Positions 35,273 to 46,865 of a stretch of 64,000 bases of DNA are shown here, piece after piece; the stretch's first letter is position 1; each line of letters opens with the position of its first letter. The notes below the pieces were generated by a model. It was not told the origin of the DNA. It searched no databases and saw only the letters and a program-made list of their open reading frames with translations. The DNA is from Voacanga thouarsii. Taxonomy: Eukaryota; Streptophyta; Magnoliopsida; Gentianales; Apocynaceae. The translations under genes were made by a program, and so were the position numbers. The stretch covers positions 2,602,001 to 2,666,000 of the forward strand of contig JANUWF010002200.1 in NCBI GenBank assembly GCA_026120185.1. The letters are read 5' to 3'.

Positions 35273-36286
35273 ATGGCAAGCTCATCCTTTCTTCCATATG
35301 TGGAAGGGTCTTCAACAAATCGTCCTCCTTTGTTTAATGGAAGCAACTATACTTTCTGGAACAATAGAATAAAAATTTATGTGTGTTCTATTAACTTTGA
35401 GTTATGGAGTTTAATAGAGAATGGTCCTTTTTATTCCATCAAAGATGATTGATAGCATAAAAATACCTAAATAGAATGATGAGTATAGTGTGGAAGACAA
35501 TGCGAAAATGACTCTAAATTTTCAAGCTATGAACATTTTGTGTTGTGCACTAGATGCGACTGAATACAACTGTGTTAGTGGTTGTGATTCAGCTCATGAT
35601 ATGTGGATATTGCTTGAAGTTACCCATGAGAGGACTAATCAAGTCAAAGAATCAAAACTGGAGCTTCTTATTCATGATTATGAATTATTTACTATGACGC
35701 CAAATGAAAGCATCACTGACATGTTCACAAGATTTACTAATATCTCAAATGGTCTAAAAGCTTACGGAAAGGTTTATTCCCTTAGGGAACAAAATCGAAA
35801 AATTCTTGATGCTTTACTAAAAAGCTGGCAGCCTAAAGCTCTTGCTATAGAAGAATCCAAGGACTTAAAATCCTTACCCACTGAAGAGTTGATCGGATCT
35901 CTTTTAACTCATGAGATGAAGCTTAAAAGATTTCATAAATCTGATGATCATGATAGAGGCAAAAAAGGGATTGCGCTAAAGGCTGAAAATAAAGATGGAG
36001 AAACAAGTCTTTCGGAAAGCAGTGAAAGCATGGAGATGGACAACGATGATTTAGCAATGATAGCAAAGAAATTCAAAAGGATGTTTAACAAAGGAAACTA
36101 CAAAAGAGGAAGGAAGTTTATAAGAAAGAAAGGACAAACCTCTGGCTTCAAACCTCAATGCTTTGAATGTAAAAGCATGGATCACTTCATTGCGGACTGT
36201 CCAATTGCAAAAGGTAAGGAAAGAAAAACTTCTAAGAAAAAGAAAGACCTGAAGGTAAAGAAAGGTAAAGGATTGATAGGAGTTTA
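35273..36286 (+). pseudogene. gag: gamma gag, nearly intact apart from one broken segment
   Basis: The ATG at 35273 opens MASSSFLPYVEGSSTNRPPL then NGSNYTFWNNRIKIYV, a SIRE-type Gag start. Stops and a frameshift lie around 35,450-35,490. A long clean frame follows to 36286, with VTHERTNQVKESKLELLIHD, ESITDMFTRFTNI and LPTEELIGSLLTHEMKLKR. The zinc knuckle CFECKSMDHFIADC is at about 36,162-36,203, with a very Lys-rich tail. A TAG ends the frame, but the acidic continuation (NEAEFEDEESEEE) shows the original polyprotein went on. Confidence 0.88.
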
Positions 36287-37190
36287 GGACTTAAATGAAG
36301 CTGAGTTTGAAGATGAGGAATCTGAAGAAGAAACTGCCAACATTTGCTTGATGGCTTTAGAAAATAAGGTAAACCTTTCAACATCAGATTGCATGTCTAA
36401 TTTGCTTATATCTATGACTGAAAAGCATGTTGATCCTAATGAGTTGTTATGTGATATGTTTTATGAATTAAAAAAATTGTCCAAAAAAATAAAGAATTGA
36501 AATTGAAAAATAAAAGTCTGGAGAAAGAAAATAAAGCTTTGTTGAATAACTATAAAATGTTTCTTGAAAAACATACATGTGCTATAATTGAGAAAGATGT
36601 GATCATAACTGTCTTGCACAATGCATATCTGGAAAACAAAAACTTGTGTGATAAAATTTAAACTCTTGAATGCATGGTTAGCACATTTGATGATATGAAA
36701 ATTAGAGTAAATGATCTTACCAATTGCATTGAAAAATTCACAAATGGTAAAAGCAATCTGGAAAAGTTACTCAAAACTCAATATATTTTTGGTAATCGAA
36801 GTGGCTTAGGATATAAACATGAGGAAAAATACAAAATTTGTAAGCCCAGATTTGTTTATGCTGGAAATTGAAGTAGCTTAGGATATAAACATGTGGATAA
36901 AGACAAAATTTGCAAGCCCAGATTTGTTTATGCTGGAAATCGAAGTAGCTTAGGATATGAACTTGAGAATAAAAACAAAAATAACAAGTCTCAATATGTT
37001 AAACCTGCTTCTTCTTACAACACACACTGTGAAAAACCGGGACATAGAGTTTCAAGATGCCTTATCAAAAGAAAAGTTAAAATCGATAAAGTTACATTCT
37101 GAAAAATCAAGGAAAATGTTACTAACCTTCATGGACCCAAGAAAATATGGGTATCAAAAATCATCTCTTCGTCTCATGTATAGGCACGGT
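36287..37190 (+). pseudogene. gamma Gag-Pol linker with 72-bp tandem repeat
   Basis: The linker codes for charged, helix-prone sequence in shifting frames. From 36794 a 72-bp unit encoding SGLGYKH…KICKPRFVYAGN occurs twice, with a partial third copy (starts 36794, 36866, 36938). A second zinc-knuckle-like piece, HCEKPGHRVSRC (about 37,025-37,060), lacks the first Cys. Confidence 0.7.
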
Positions 37191-38842
37191 CTTTAAGCTT
37201 CACCAAGTGGTTCTTGGACAGTGGTTGTTCAAGACACATGACTGGAAATGCAGCCTTGTTAGAAGATATTCAGACCACAAATGAAGGATTTGTTACGTTT
37301 GGAGACAAGAAGAAAGGGAAGATTCTCGGCATTGGTAATATTGGTAAAGGTTCCTTAACAATAATAAAGCAAGTTTTACTTATTGATGATTTGAAATATA
37401 ACCTACTCAGCATTAGCCAACTTTGTGACAGTGGTTGCAAAGTCATTTTTGAAAAAGATTCTTGCTCTATATTTAACAGTGAAAATCTCGAAATCATCTT
37501 TACTGCCAAACGCATGGGAAATGTATATGTGTTTTATCTTAATGACCTTGTAACTAATGGAATTAGAAGCCTATCTGTTCATGACAATGATGGTTATCTT
37601 TGGCATAGAAGATTAGGTTATGTATCATTTGATTTGTTAAACTAATTGTCATCAAAAGAACTTGTTAGGGGACTTCCAAAAATGAAATTTGATAAATATA
37701 AAATTTGTGATGCATGTCAATTTGGGAAGCAAATCAAAACCTCTTTTAAACTAAAGAAAATGATTTCTACCTTAAAACCACTCGAATTAGTTCATATGGA
37801 TTTGTTTGGACCCATGAGGACTGCTAGTCTTGGAGGTAAGAAATATGCATATGTACTTGTTGATGATTTCTCTAGATTTACGTGGACCTTATTTCTTGGA
37901 CAAAAAGATGAAGCTTTTTCTGAATTTTCAAAACTAATAAAGCGCGTCTAAAACTCAATTGGATGCAAACTGGTTTCTACTAGAAGTGATAATGGCAAGG
38001 AATTTTGTAACAGTGAATTTACTCAATTCTGTGATGAAAATGGAGTCTTTCATAATTTTTCAACAGCTAAAACTCCTCAACAAAATGGTGTTGTTGAAAG
38101 AAAAAATCGGACTTTACAAGAAATGGTTAGATCAATGCTTTGTGAAAATGCTCTTCTAAAATACTTTTGGGCGGAAGCTGTTAACACAGCGTGCTATACA
38201 ATTAATCGAGTTATATTAAGATCATTTTTGAGAAAAACTCCGTCTGAACTTATGTTTGATAAAACTTCTTCTATCTCTTATTTTAAAGTATTTGGATGTA
38301 AATGTTTTATTCTAAATACAAGAGATAATTTTGGAAAATTTGATAGCAAGTCCAATAAGGCCATATTTCTTGGATATTCTTCCAACAAAAAGGCTTATAG
38401 AGTATACAATAAAAGAACACTTTGTGTGGAAGAATCTATGCATGTTGTATTAGATGAATCTAACATTTATACTTCAAAAAGAGATGACGATGATGTAGGA
38501 AATTCAAATGAAATTAAGTTAGATCATGGTAAAGCTCCACCATTAGATACTCATGCAAAAGAAGAAGCGATTGAAGAATTAGAGATCGAACAAGAGAAAG
38601 AACAAACTGAAGATTATGCAAATCATCAATTGCCGAAGGATTGGAAATACAAATCAAGTCATCCAAAGGAACAAACTATTGGAGATCCAAACCATGGAGT
38701 TAAAACTAGATGGTATTTCGTTAACTACTTTGCTCTTCTTTCAAATATTGAACCAAGTTGCATTGATATTGCTTTACATGATGAACTTTGGATTATTGCC
38801 ATGCAAGAAGAGTTTAATCAATTTGAAAGAAATCAAGTTTAG
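37191..38842 (+). pseudogene. pol: gamma protease and integrase, catalytic residues kept
   Basis: The protease motif LDSGCSRHMTG is at 37,210-37,245. The integrase zinc region LWHRRLGYVS…CDACQFGK has Tyr where the second His is expected (about 37,620). The core keeps all three acidic positions: VHMDLFGP (about 37,795), STRSDNGKEF (about 37,980) and GVVERKNRT (about 38,095). The C-terminal block VFGCKCFILNTRDNFGKFD and an acidic Glu-rich linker follow. Stops near 37,643 and 37,950 and a frameshift near 37,960 break it. The last segment is open from 38123 to 38842. Confidence 0.87.
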
Positions 38843-40275
38843 AAACTCGTCCCTAGACCTCATGATCGACCTGTTATTAGTACAAAATGGGTTTTTAGAA
38901 ATAAGCTTGATGAAAATGGGGTCCTTATCAGAAATAAAGCTAGGTTGGTTGCCTAAGGATTTAATCAAGAAGAAGGAATTGACTATGATGAAACATTTGT
39001 ACCTGTTGCTAGACTGGAATCCATACGAATATTGCTTACTTTTGCATCCTTCAAAAATTTCATGCTTTATCAAATGGATGTCAAAAGTGAATTTCTAAAT
39101 GGCTTTATTGAGGAGGAAGTGTATGTTGAACAACCTCCAGATTTTATTTATAAGCACTTTCCAAATCATGTTTTCAAACTTTCTAAAGCTCTTTATGGAT
39201 TAAAGCAAGCTCCGAGAGCTTGGTATGAGAGACTTAGTGGATTCTTGATCTCGAAAGGATTTTCTAGAGGTTTGATTGATAATACCTTGTTCATCAAATC
39301 TGATAACCCTGATAATTTACTGATTGTTCAGATCTATGTTGATGATATTATTTTCAGTGCTACTAATGAATCTTTGTGCAAGATGTTTGCTAAAACTATG
39401 CAGCAAGAATTTTAGATGAGTATGATGGGAGAACTAAACTTCTTCCTCGGGCTGCAAATTAAGCAAACGAAGGATGGTATCTTTATAAATCAAGCTAAGT
39501 ATGCCAAGGAGTTGCTCAAAAGGTTTGGAATGAATAAAGCAAAAGAAATCAGTACACCTATAAGTACATCCATTAAACTTGATCATGATGAAAAAGGTAA
39601 GAAAGTAGATGAGCATAAGTATAAAAGTATGATTGGAGTCTACTTTTTCTTACTACTAGTTGACCAAACATCATGTTTTCAGTATGTCTTTGTGCTCGAT
39701 TTCAATCTTGTCCAAAAGAATCAAATTTATATGCAGTTAAACGCATATTTCGATATTTGATTGGTACATATGATTATGGATTATGGTATCCACGTACTAA
39801 TGCTTTTGATCTTATAGGATATATTGATACAGATTATGCAGGGTGTAAAGTTGAAAGAAAAAGTAATAGTGGCCATTGTCAATTTCTTGGACACTCTCTT
39901 TTGTCATGGCACAGTAAAAAGTAGGCTTGTGTATCCTTATCCACCACTGAGGCTGAATATATTGTAGCTGGGAGTTGTTGTGCTCAAACTTTATGGATGA
40001 AGAATATATTGCTAGATTTTAATCTTAATTTTAATTATGTACCTATATTGTGTGATTATACAAGTGCTATCAATCTAATAAAAAATCCAGTGTAGCATTC
40101 GAGGACAAAGCACATTGAAGTTAAACATCAGTTCATCCGAGACTATGTACTCAAAGGCGATGTGTGTGTTGAATATATCTCAACGGATGAACAACTTGCA
40201 GATATCTTCACTAAATCTCTAGCTAATGATAGATTCAACAATTTAAGAAGAGGTTTGGGAATTAGAAGAATTTAA
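38843..40275 (+). pseudogene. pol: gamma RT and RNase H, motifs intact, few stops
   Basis: RT blocks are KLVPRPHDRPVISTKWVF, KARLVA-stop-GFNQEEGIDYDE, MDVKSEFLNGFIEEEVYVEQ and LYGLKQAPRAWYERLS, with intact YVDD at 39335-39346. RNase H has GYIDTDYAGCKVERKS (about 39,820), EAEYIVAGS (about 39,950) and the terminal TKHIEVKHQFIRDY and EQLADIFTKSLA motifs. It ends at TAA 40273-40275. Stops at 38840, 38955, 39413, 39922 and 40093 and a frameshift near 39,650 are the only breaks. Confidence 0.9.
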
Positions 40276-40712
40276 TAACTAACCATGTGGTATATGTCTT
40301 CCTTATGCAGGATTTGTGAAGAAAAAGGTTTTGGAAATAAAGTTCTATATCCAAAATACCTCATCCTTTATTTTGGACACAGTTTTAGAATCAAATTCCT
40401 ACATCCAAAATGCATTTTGGGAAAACACTCTTTTGGATGATGATTTCAGATCTGGTCTAGTTCCAAAATCCATCACTAATATTTTTCTTATTTCAAATTT
40501 TGAATTTCAAAATATTGGTTTGAACATTTTTCCAAACTTCTCAGAAAAACTTATGTTTTCAAGGCACTTTATTCTCACATTACTCTAGACATTCAAAGCT
40601 ATCTGGTTTTTCTCTCCTTTGAAACCCTTGAAACCGTTCTTCTTCCAAAAATCTTCTGTGCTCTTCTTAAAAAAAAAATACCAAAAAGCCTAGAAGAAGT
40701 CTCAATCTTTCA
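40276..40712 (+). other. gamma spacer between pol and the 3' ORF
   Basis: There is no pol sequence here. TATGTCTTCCTTATGCAG at about 40,292-40,310 looks like a pyrimidine-rich 3' splice site. Short TCCAAAA motifs recur. Confidence 0.5.
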
Positions 40713-41446
40713 ATGGCTAAGACTAAATCTACCGTTCCAAAACTGAAGAAGGAGCAAAAATCATCTCTCGTGATTAAGAAAAAGGCTTCGAGTTCAACCA
40801 AGGCGAAAACAAATGAAGCTTCTCCTCAACCTCACTTCTCTAATTCCCACTACGATATGTTAGAATCTTCTTCAGAACAAGTGGATTCTGCAAATCAGGT
40901 ACCTCGATTTCTTGATTCAAAATGTGAGACTGAATACAATGATTGGGTTTCAAGAAATCAAACTGTTATCTCTGGTTATCAAGTTAACCATTCTGCCTTT
41001 CTGAACTTGTGTAATATTTTGGATATGTTTGATCACGTTGGGTGGGGAAGTTTGTTGTCTGTTGATGAGAAGATATATACTCCTTTGGTCTGAGAATTTT
41101 ACGCTAACTTGAGAAAAGGGAAACTGGAAGAAACTGAGGGCGGTTTTATGATTAGATGGTATGTGTCAAGAGTAAAGGGCAGAGAAATAGAATTTGATCA
41201 TAGGCTATTTAATAGAATCTGTGATGTTAGAGATGCCGGATTTCAGTACTTTGAGCTGAACAAGTTTCCTGAGGGAAGGGAAATTTTTTATCTAAAAAAT
41301 TTTGAAAAACTGTTCACTGGAGGGAAAAGTTTTGAGAATTCGGAAAATAGGAGTTCTAAATGGCTGAATGGGATGGGTAGAATCTTGCATCACATGGTGT
41401 CAACCATGATTGTGAAGGAATTGACAGTAAACAGAGAGCATGATTA

Positions 41447-43416
41447 TGGGAGTTAAAATGGAGGAAATAAAATCATGAACACAATATGGTAGCAGCATGG
41501 AGGGATTAAAACCATACCTCTTGGTGCCTTAAACCTTGAAAATTGTAGGAGAGTTGATTGAAGCACAAAAAACAACTTCCTTCTTCTCGTGGGTTGATGC
41601 TTCCTATGCAAAAATGTCAGGCTTTCCTCCGATACAATGCTTGGCTTTTTAATTCTCAGAATATTTCACAGCTTAACCTCTAGTTGGTGAACATAAATTG
41701 GGATGAGAAGAGCCTCTCAGATTTTTCCACACTCTCATGGTTGGCTTCCTATGGTTTCTTATGTTAAGAAAACAAAAACCAAAAGCCAATAAGAGAAAAG
41801 GCACAAGAGACAGAGAGCCAAGAGTTTCGGGGAGAAATTATATTATTTTATTTTATTTTTCCACACAGAAAGCTAAGAGTCATGAAACCAAAAATAATTA
41901 TTTTGATAAAAATAATATTCCCGGGATTTAATATTTCAAACATCTGAATATTATTAACAAAATAAATTTTGGCTTCTCCCTAAATTCTTCTGAACTGTGT
42001 CTGAAAAAATCCTATGGTCCAGACTATTGGGCTAAAATAATATTTATTATTTTTCTTGAACTTGAAAAGTCCAAAATAATAAACATTAATTATTTTTCTT
42101 GGGATTAAATAAATAACCCAATAAATAATTAATGTGCCCAAATGAACCAAAAGATAATTAAACTTTAATTATTTATTTCTTGGGATTAATAAAATAAATA
42201 ACCTAATAAATAATTAAGTGTTAATTATTTTTCTCTAGTTTAAGTCCCGATTAATTTTTCTAATTATTCAAACTGGACCTAGGCCCTGAATAATTAATTA
42301 ACTAATTAAACTAGATAATAAATTTCTCTCAATTTATTTTATTCCAGTGTAATAAATTAGACTTCCTGAATAAAATATAACCATCTCAACTGAGATCAAT
42401 TTCTCAATCCAAAAATAATTAGGACTTAGGGCTATTCCAAGGACCAAAAAGACACATCGCCCTAGCTACTAAAATGACTAAAATACCCCTACTATATAAA
42501 TAGTTATATTTTACATTTTAAATATTTTCTAATATCACCATAATGAAATATTGACCCCAAGGACAATGCTGCATTAGCAAAGTCTCTGACCTACAGGTGT
42601 AATGACTAAAATACCTATTTACACATCACCGTACATTTAGAGAGGAAGAAGTGTACCAACACCCCTCTAAATGACATCTACCATCCTTAGACTTCTAGTC
42701 CAATGATCCACGACTTCCTGTAGCATTTTCGCTTTCCAAGGGAGCTACCCTAAAGCAAACATCCAAGTCATGTTTACCAAGGCCCTGGATATTTAGATCA
42801 TTTAGACAACCACAAGGGGCGATATAGTGTAGAAACTATTTTCTACAAGTCTGTCTTAACTATCTGGTTACACATACCCAACATACAAGTATATTGGCCC
42901 TACGATAGAACCTCAATTATAACATATCAAAGTATATGCTTCCAGCTTTGTCAGACCACCAACTTATACTCAAGTCGTAGAGTACTAGTCCACGCTGTAG
43001 CGGTAGTAGTCTAGATTTCTACCATATAGTACTTTTAGAAACCACTACTACAAGTCTAGTTTTACGTATTCGAAATATGCTTATGTCATGAAGTGAGTGG
43101 ACTACTCACTGGCTAAAGGTACGCCATTCTCCATTGGAATTCATAACGTAATAACCTAAACATGATGAGATTTCCATTTTCATTAATCGGTTAAGAACAA
43201 ATATTTATGTGTTTAAATAATCCATGATCCATACCTTACTGTGAAAGACCTTCATTCACATAGATTACTTATTTAAACATAATGGGTCTTTTTCAAACGA
43301 AAATGTGCACAAATAAAGCAAATAAATTCACAAACGTTTTTTGAAAATAAATTTTTTTATTAACATATTTGATATTTATATCAGAAACCTAGTCTAAGAG
43401 GGCATACATTCCAATA
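41447..43416 (-). repeat. alpha3 3' LTR (left in window)
   Basis: 1970 bp, TGGGAGTTAAAATGG…ATTCCAATA. The candidate TATA element CTATATAAATAG is at 42492-42503. Confidence 0.9.
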
Positions 43417-44602
43417 ATCTCCCACTTGCATTCTAAGACTAGGTAAGTCCGTAGGTGCCCACCCCAATGGTGTCTAAGTGTCTCTTGAAGACACTCTCAG
43501 CCAAAGGCTTGGTGAATGGATCTGCTAGATTATTATCTCGGAGGCAATCTGTACCACCACGACTTCCCATTTCTGGATGAAATCCCAAATCAGGTGGTAC
43601 TACCTCTCGATGTGCTTCCCCTTCTTGTGATTCCGAGGTTCCTTTGAGGTACTTAAAAATATGCTTTACAGCTTGCTAATGAACCTCCTCAGGGTTTGAC
43701 TGATACCTGCTAACCAAGCCTACGACAAAGTAAATATCCGGCCTAGTACATAGCATGGCGTACATGAGACTTCCCACAGCCGAAGCGTAGGGAATCCTAC
43801 TCATCCCGTCCTTTTATTCTTGAGACTTAGGACAGTCCCTTGAAGAAAGTGACAAGCTATGCCTACAAGGGATTAGAGCTCCCTTGCATGAGTTCATGCT
43901 GTACTTGGCTAGCATCTTGTCAATGTATGCGGCTTGGGATAATCCTAACATTCTCTGTTTCCTATTTGCCATATTTCCTATATGACAAATACTGAATTGA
44001 ATAGACAATCAAACCTTTGTAGACAACAATGACCCTACGTCATTTCCAATGAGTAGAATATCATCCATAATAAGACAAGAAAAACCACATTAAACCCCTC
44101 AAGTTTCTTGTACACGCATGGTTTCATCCTCGTTTTGAATAAAATCGTGAGACTTTACAGTCTCATCAAAACGAATGTTCCACACTCTCGATGCCTGCTT
44201 AAGTCTAAAAATGGACTTCTTAAGCTTGCAAACCATATGTTCTTGACCTTCAGCAATAAAACCTTCCGGTTGGAACATATAGATGTCTTCGCTAAGATGG
44301 CCATTTAAAAATACCGTCTTGACATCCATTTGCCATATTTCGTAGTCATAATGACATGCAATGGCAAGGAGAATACGGATGGACTTAAGTATGGCCATTG
44401 GGGAAAAGGTTTCTTCATAATCGATCCCTTCTTTCTGAGTATACCCTTTCACCACAAGCCTAGCTTTGAAGGTTTCCACCTTCCCATCCGCTCCCCTTTT
44501 TCTCTTGTACACCCACTTACACCCAATGGGTTTTATCCCTTCAGGTGAAGCTACAAGATCCCAAACCTGATTGAAGTATATAAACTCAATCTCGGCTTTC
44601 AT
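43417..44602 (-). pseudogene. pol: alpha3 RT, broken, with RNase H deleted
   Basis: The minus-strand RT N-terminal half is clean: FNQVWDLVASPEGIKPIGCK to FDETVKSHDFIQNEDE (44,602-44,110). The catalytic box region reads LIMDDILLIGND (about 44,075-44,040), keeping both Asp but not the Tyr. The connection AYIDKMLAKYSMNSCKG (44,008-43,814) and RMSRIPYASAV-type block follow. KYLKGTSE at about 43,650 then joins directly to the RNase H tail, and DPFTKPLAE ends pol before the polypurine tract (43428-43417). Confidence 0.87.
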
Positions 44603-45945
44603 TGCTTCATGCTATAGATTTACATCGGCATCGCAACTACCTCTTCGTATCTAGTGGAGTCTTGTTCCTGATGGTCAGAGACCAACTTAAAAGCTTCTCC
44701 ATACCATCTATCCGGAACCCTAGACACTCTCCTACTACGATAAGGCACCATTTGTACAGGCTCTTGAGGTTGTGCTTCTTCTTGTTCCACAATCGGGTCA
44801 GAAGAAGTTGCTTCCGAAGATAACTTCTCCTCGAGTTCCAACCTAGCTGAACCTTTCATGGAAGTACTTTGATCATCCTCTAAGTATCTAGCATTGGTAC
44901 TAACCAGTACTTTCTGCTCCTTAGGTTAATAAAAGTAACCACCATTTGTTCCTTTTGGATACCCAAAAAAATAGCATAATTCTGACCTTGGTTCTAACTT
45001 GTCTCCCTTGACCAGTACATAAGCTGGACAACCCCATATCCAGAGATGATTCAGACTTGGCTTATGCCCAGTCCACATTTCATAAAAAGTCCTAGGTACT
45101 GATTTGGAAGGCACCAAGTTCAGAATATATGCTGCTGTTTCCAGGGCATATCTCTAAAAAGATACTGGAAGAGTAGTATGAGACATCATGCTTTTGACCA
45201 TTTCTATTAATGTCCCGTTCCTTCTCTTAGCTACTCCGTTCTGCTGATTAATTTACCTGTCTGACGTTCCACTTCAGCCTTAAACTCCTTGAATTTATCA
45301 AAAGAGTCAAACTTGCGCCTCATCAGGTAAATATAACTAAACCTTGTACAATCATCTGTGAAAGTGATGAAGTACTCAAAGCCTCTTCTAGCTGGTGTAG
45401 ACAAGGGACAACACACATTAGTGTGAACAAGACTCAATACCTCCTTGACTCTATCCGCCTTTGGGATAAAAGACCTTTTGGTCATCTTTCCCAGCAGGCA
45501 GGATTCACACTGAGGCCAATTTTTCAATCTCAATGAGCCCAAAGGCCCATTATGGATTAGCCTCTAAATCTTGGTTGAGTTGATATGACCTAACCATAGA
45601 TGCCAAAGATACGAGTTATTGACATTAATCTTTCTCTTCTTAGTTAAAGGTTCAGATTGAGTGTTATTTGATGGATTGTTAATAGGGTTTAAATAGAATA
45701 GATTTCTATACATGTGCCCAGTACATAAAATTTCTCCATCTCTACTGATAGAAATACTAGAATGGAAAGATACAGAATATCCTTGATTTATTAGTTTTGC
45801 AACTGAAATCAAATTTTGACAAAAACCATGTACATATAAAATATCTATTAAAACTACTTTTTTTATTGCAATAAAAAACAAGATCCAGCTCTCCCACTGC
45901 AAGGGCCCAAATTTGTGCTCCATTTCCCATGCATAATCCATGTTC
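44603..45945 (-). pseudogene. pol: alpha3 integrase and linker, broken; Lys at catalytic Glu, core deleted
   Basis: The zinc-binding region ends in QCESCLLGKMTKRSF (about 45,515). The core FITFTDDCTRFSYIYLMRRK is present. After RQTGKL the frame jumps near 45,245. Compared with alpha2 (13,060-13,175), about 120 bp with the second Asp are gone. The next block reads NGVAKRRNGTL (Lys codon 45228-45226). YEMWTGHKPSLNHLWIWGCP and LCYFFGYPKGTNGGYFY follow, then the acidic linker to 44,620. Confidence 0.87.
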
Positions 45946-46865
45946 GCCCTTCTTGAGTCTTCTTATCTTTCTAAACCCCTGCAACGAGTTACAAATATGA
46001 TCATTAGCTCTTGAATCAACAATCCAAGTGGAAGTTGATCCAACCATTGATATAGACTCAAGATAGAAAACATTACCAGTGGGGTTTTTCTTGGCTTGAA
46101 GATCTAGACACTCATTTTTCCAGTATCCCTTCTTCCCACATCTGAAGCACTTGCCCTTTGATTTGTCTTTGGGCTGGGTCTTGGGCTGGGCTGCTGCGTT
46201 TTCCTTCTTCCTTTTGAACTTTCTGGTCTTGGACCCAGTTCTTGAGGAAGAAGTTTTAGCAATCATGGCCTTTGATTATGGCTTCATGACCTTGTCTGCT
46301 ATTTGGAGTTCCTTCATCAACTCAGTCAGACTCATATTTAACTTGTTTATATTGTAATTTAATTTGAACTGAGTAAAGGAACCCGGTAGAGATTCGACAA
46401 CTATGTCCACTTGGCTCTCGAGGTCAATGGTAGCTCCTAAGATTTTTGCCTCCTTGAAAGCAGCAATCATCTTGAGCATATACTCTCTGACTGATGCTCC
46501 CTCAGCCATCTTAGTGTTTATTATAGTTCGAAGAGCCTCCTGCCTTACGGGCCGGCTCTTGTCCGTGAACATAGTGGCCAATGAATGACTAATGTCATAC
46601 GCAGAAGCCATGTGCTTGTGTTTAGATTGGAGCACATTAGACATGGAGGCTAGCATATAGAAACGTGCCATTTCATTAGCCTTCTTCCATGCCTTCTCGG
46701 CCTCTCGCTCTTCGTCGGTGGAACCTTCCCCGATTACAAGGCAGGTCTCGTAAAGGACATACTTATACTCCTCGGTTGTGAGTATTATGTCCAGGTTCCT
46801 CTTTTAGTCCACATAGTTTGGTCCCATTAACTTATTCTTTCGGAGAATAACGGCCAAAGGACTAA
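45946..46865 (-). pseudogene. gag: alpha3 gag and protease, broken
   Basis: On the minus strand GSFSPLAVILRKNK starts near 46,860, then NYVD, MARFYMLASMSNVLQSKHKH (from 46,671) and EYMLKMIAAFKEAKILGATI. The zinc knuckle CFRCGKKGYWKNEC (about 46,160-46,115) has Tyr in place of the usual His. The protease site reads IVDSRANDHICNS (about 46,030), so D-S-G has become D-S-R. Confidence 0.87.
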
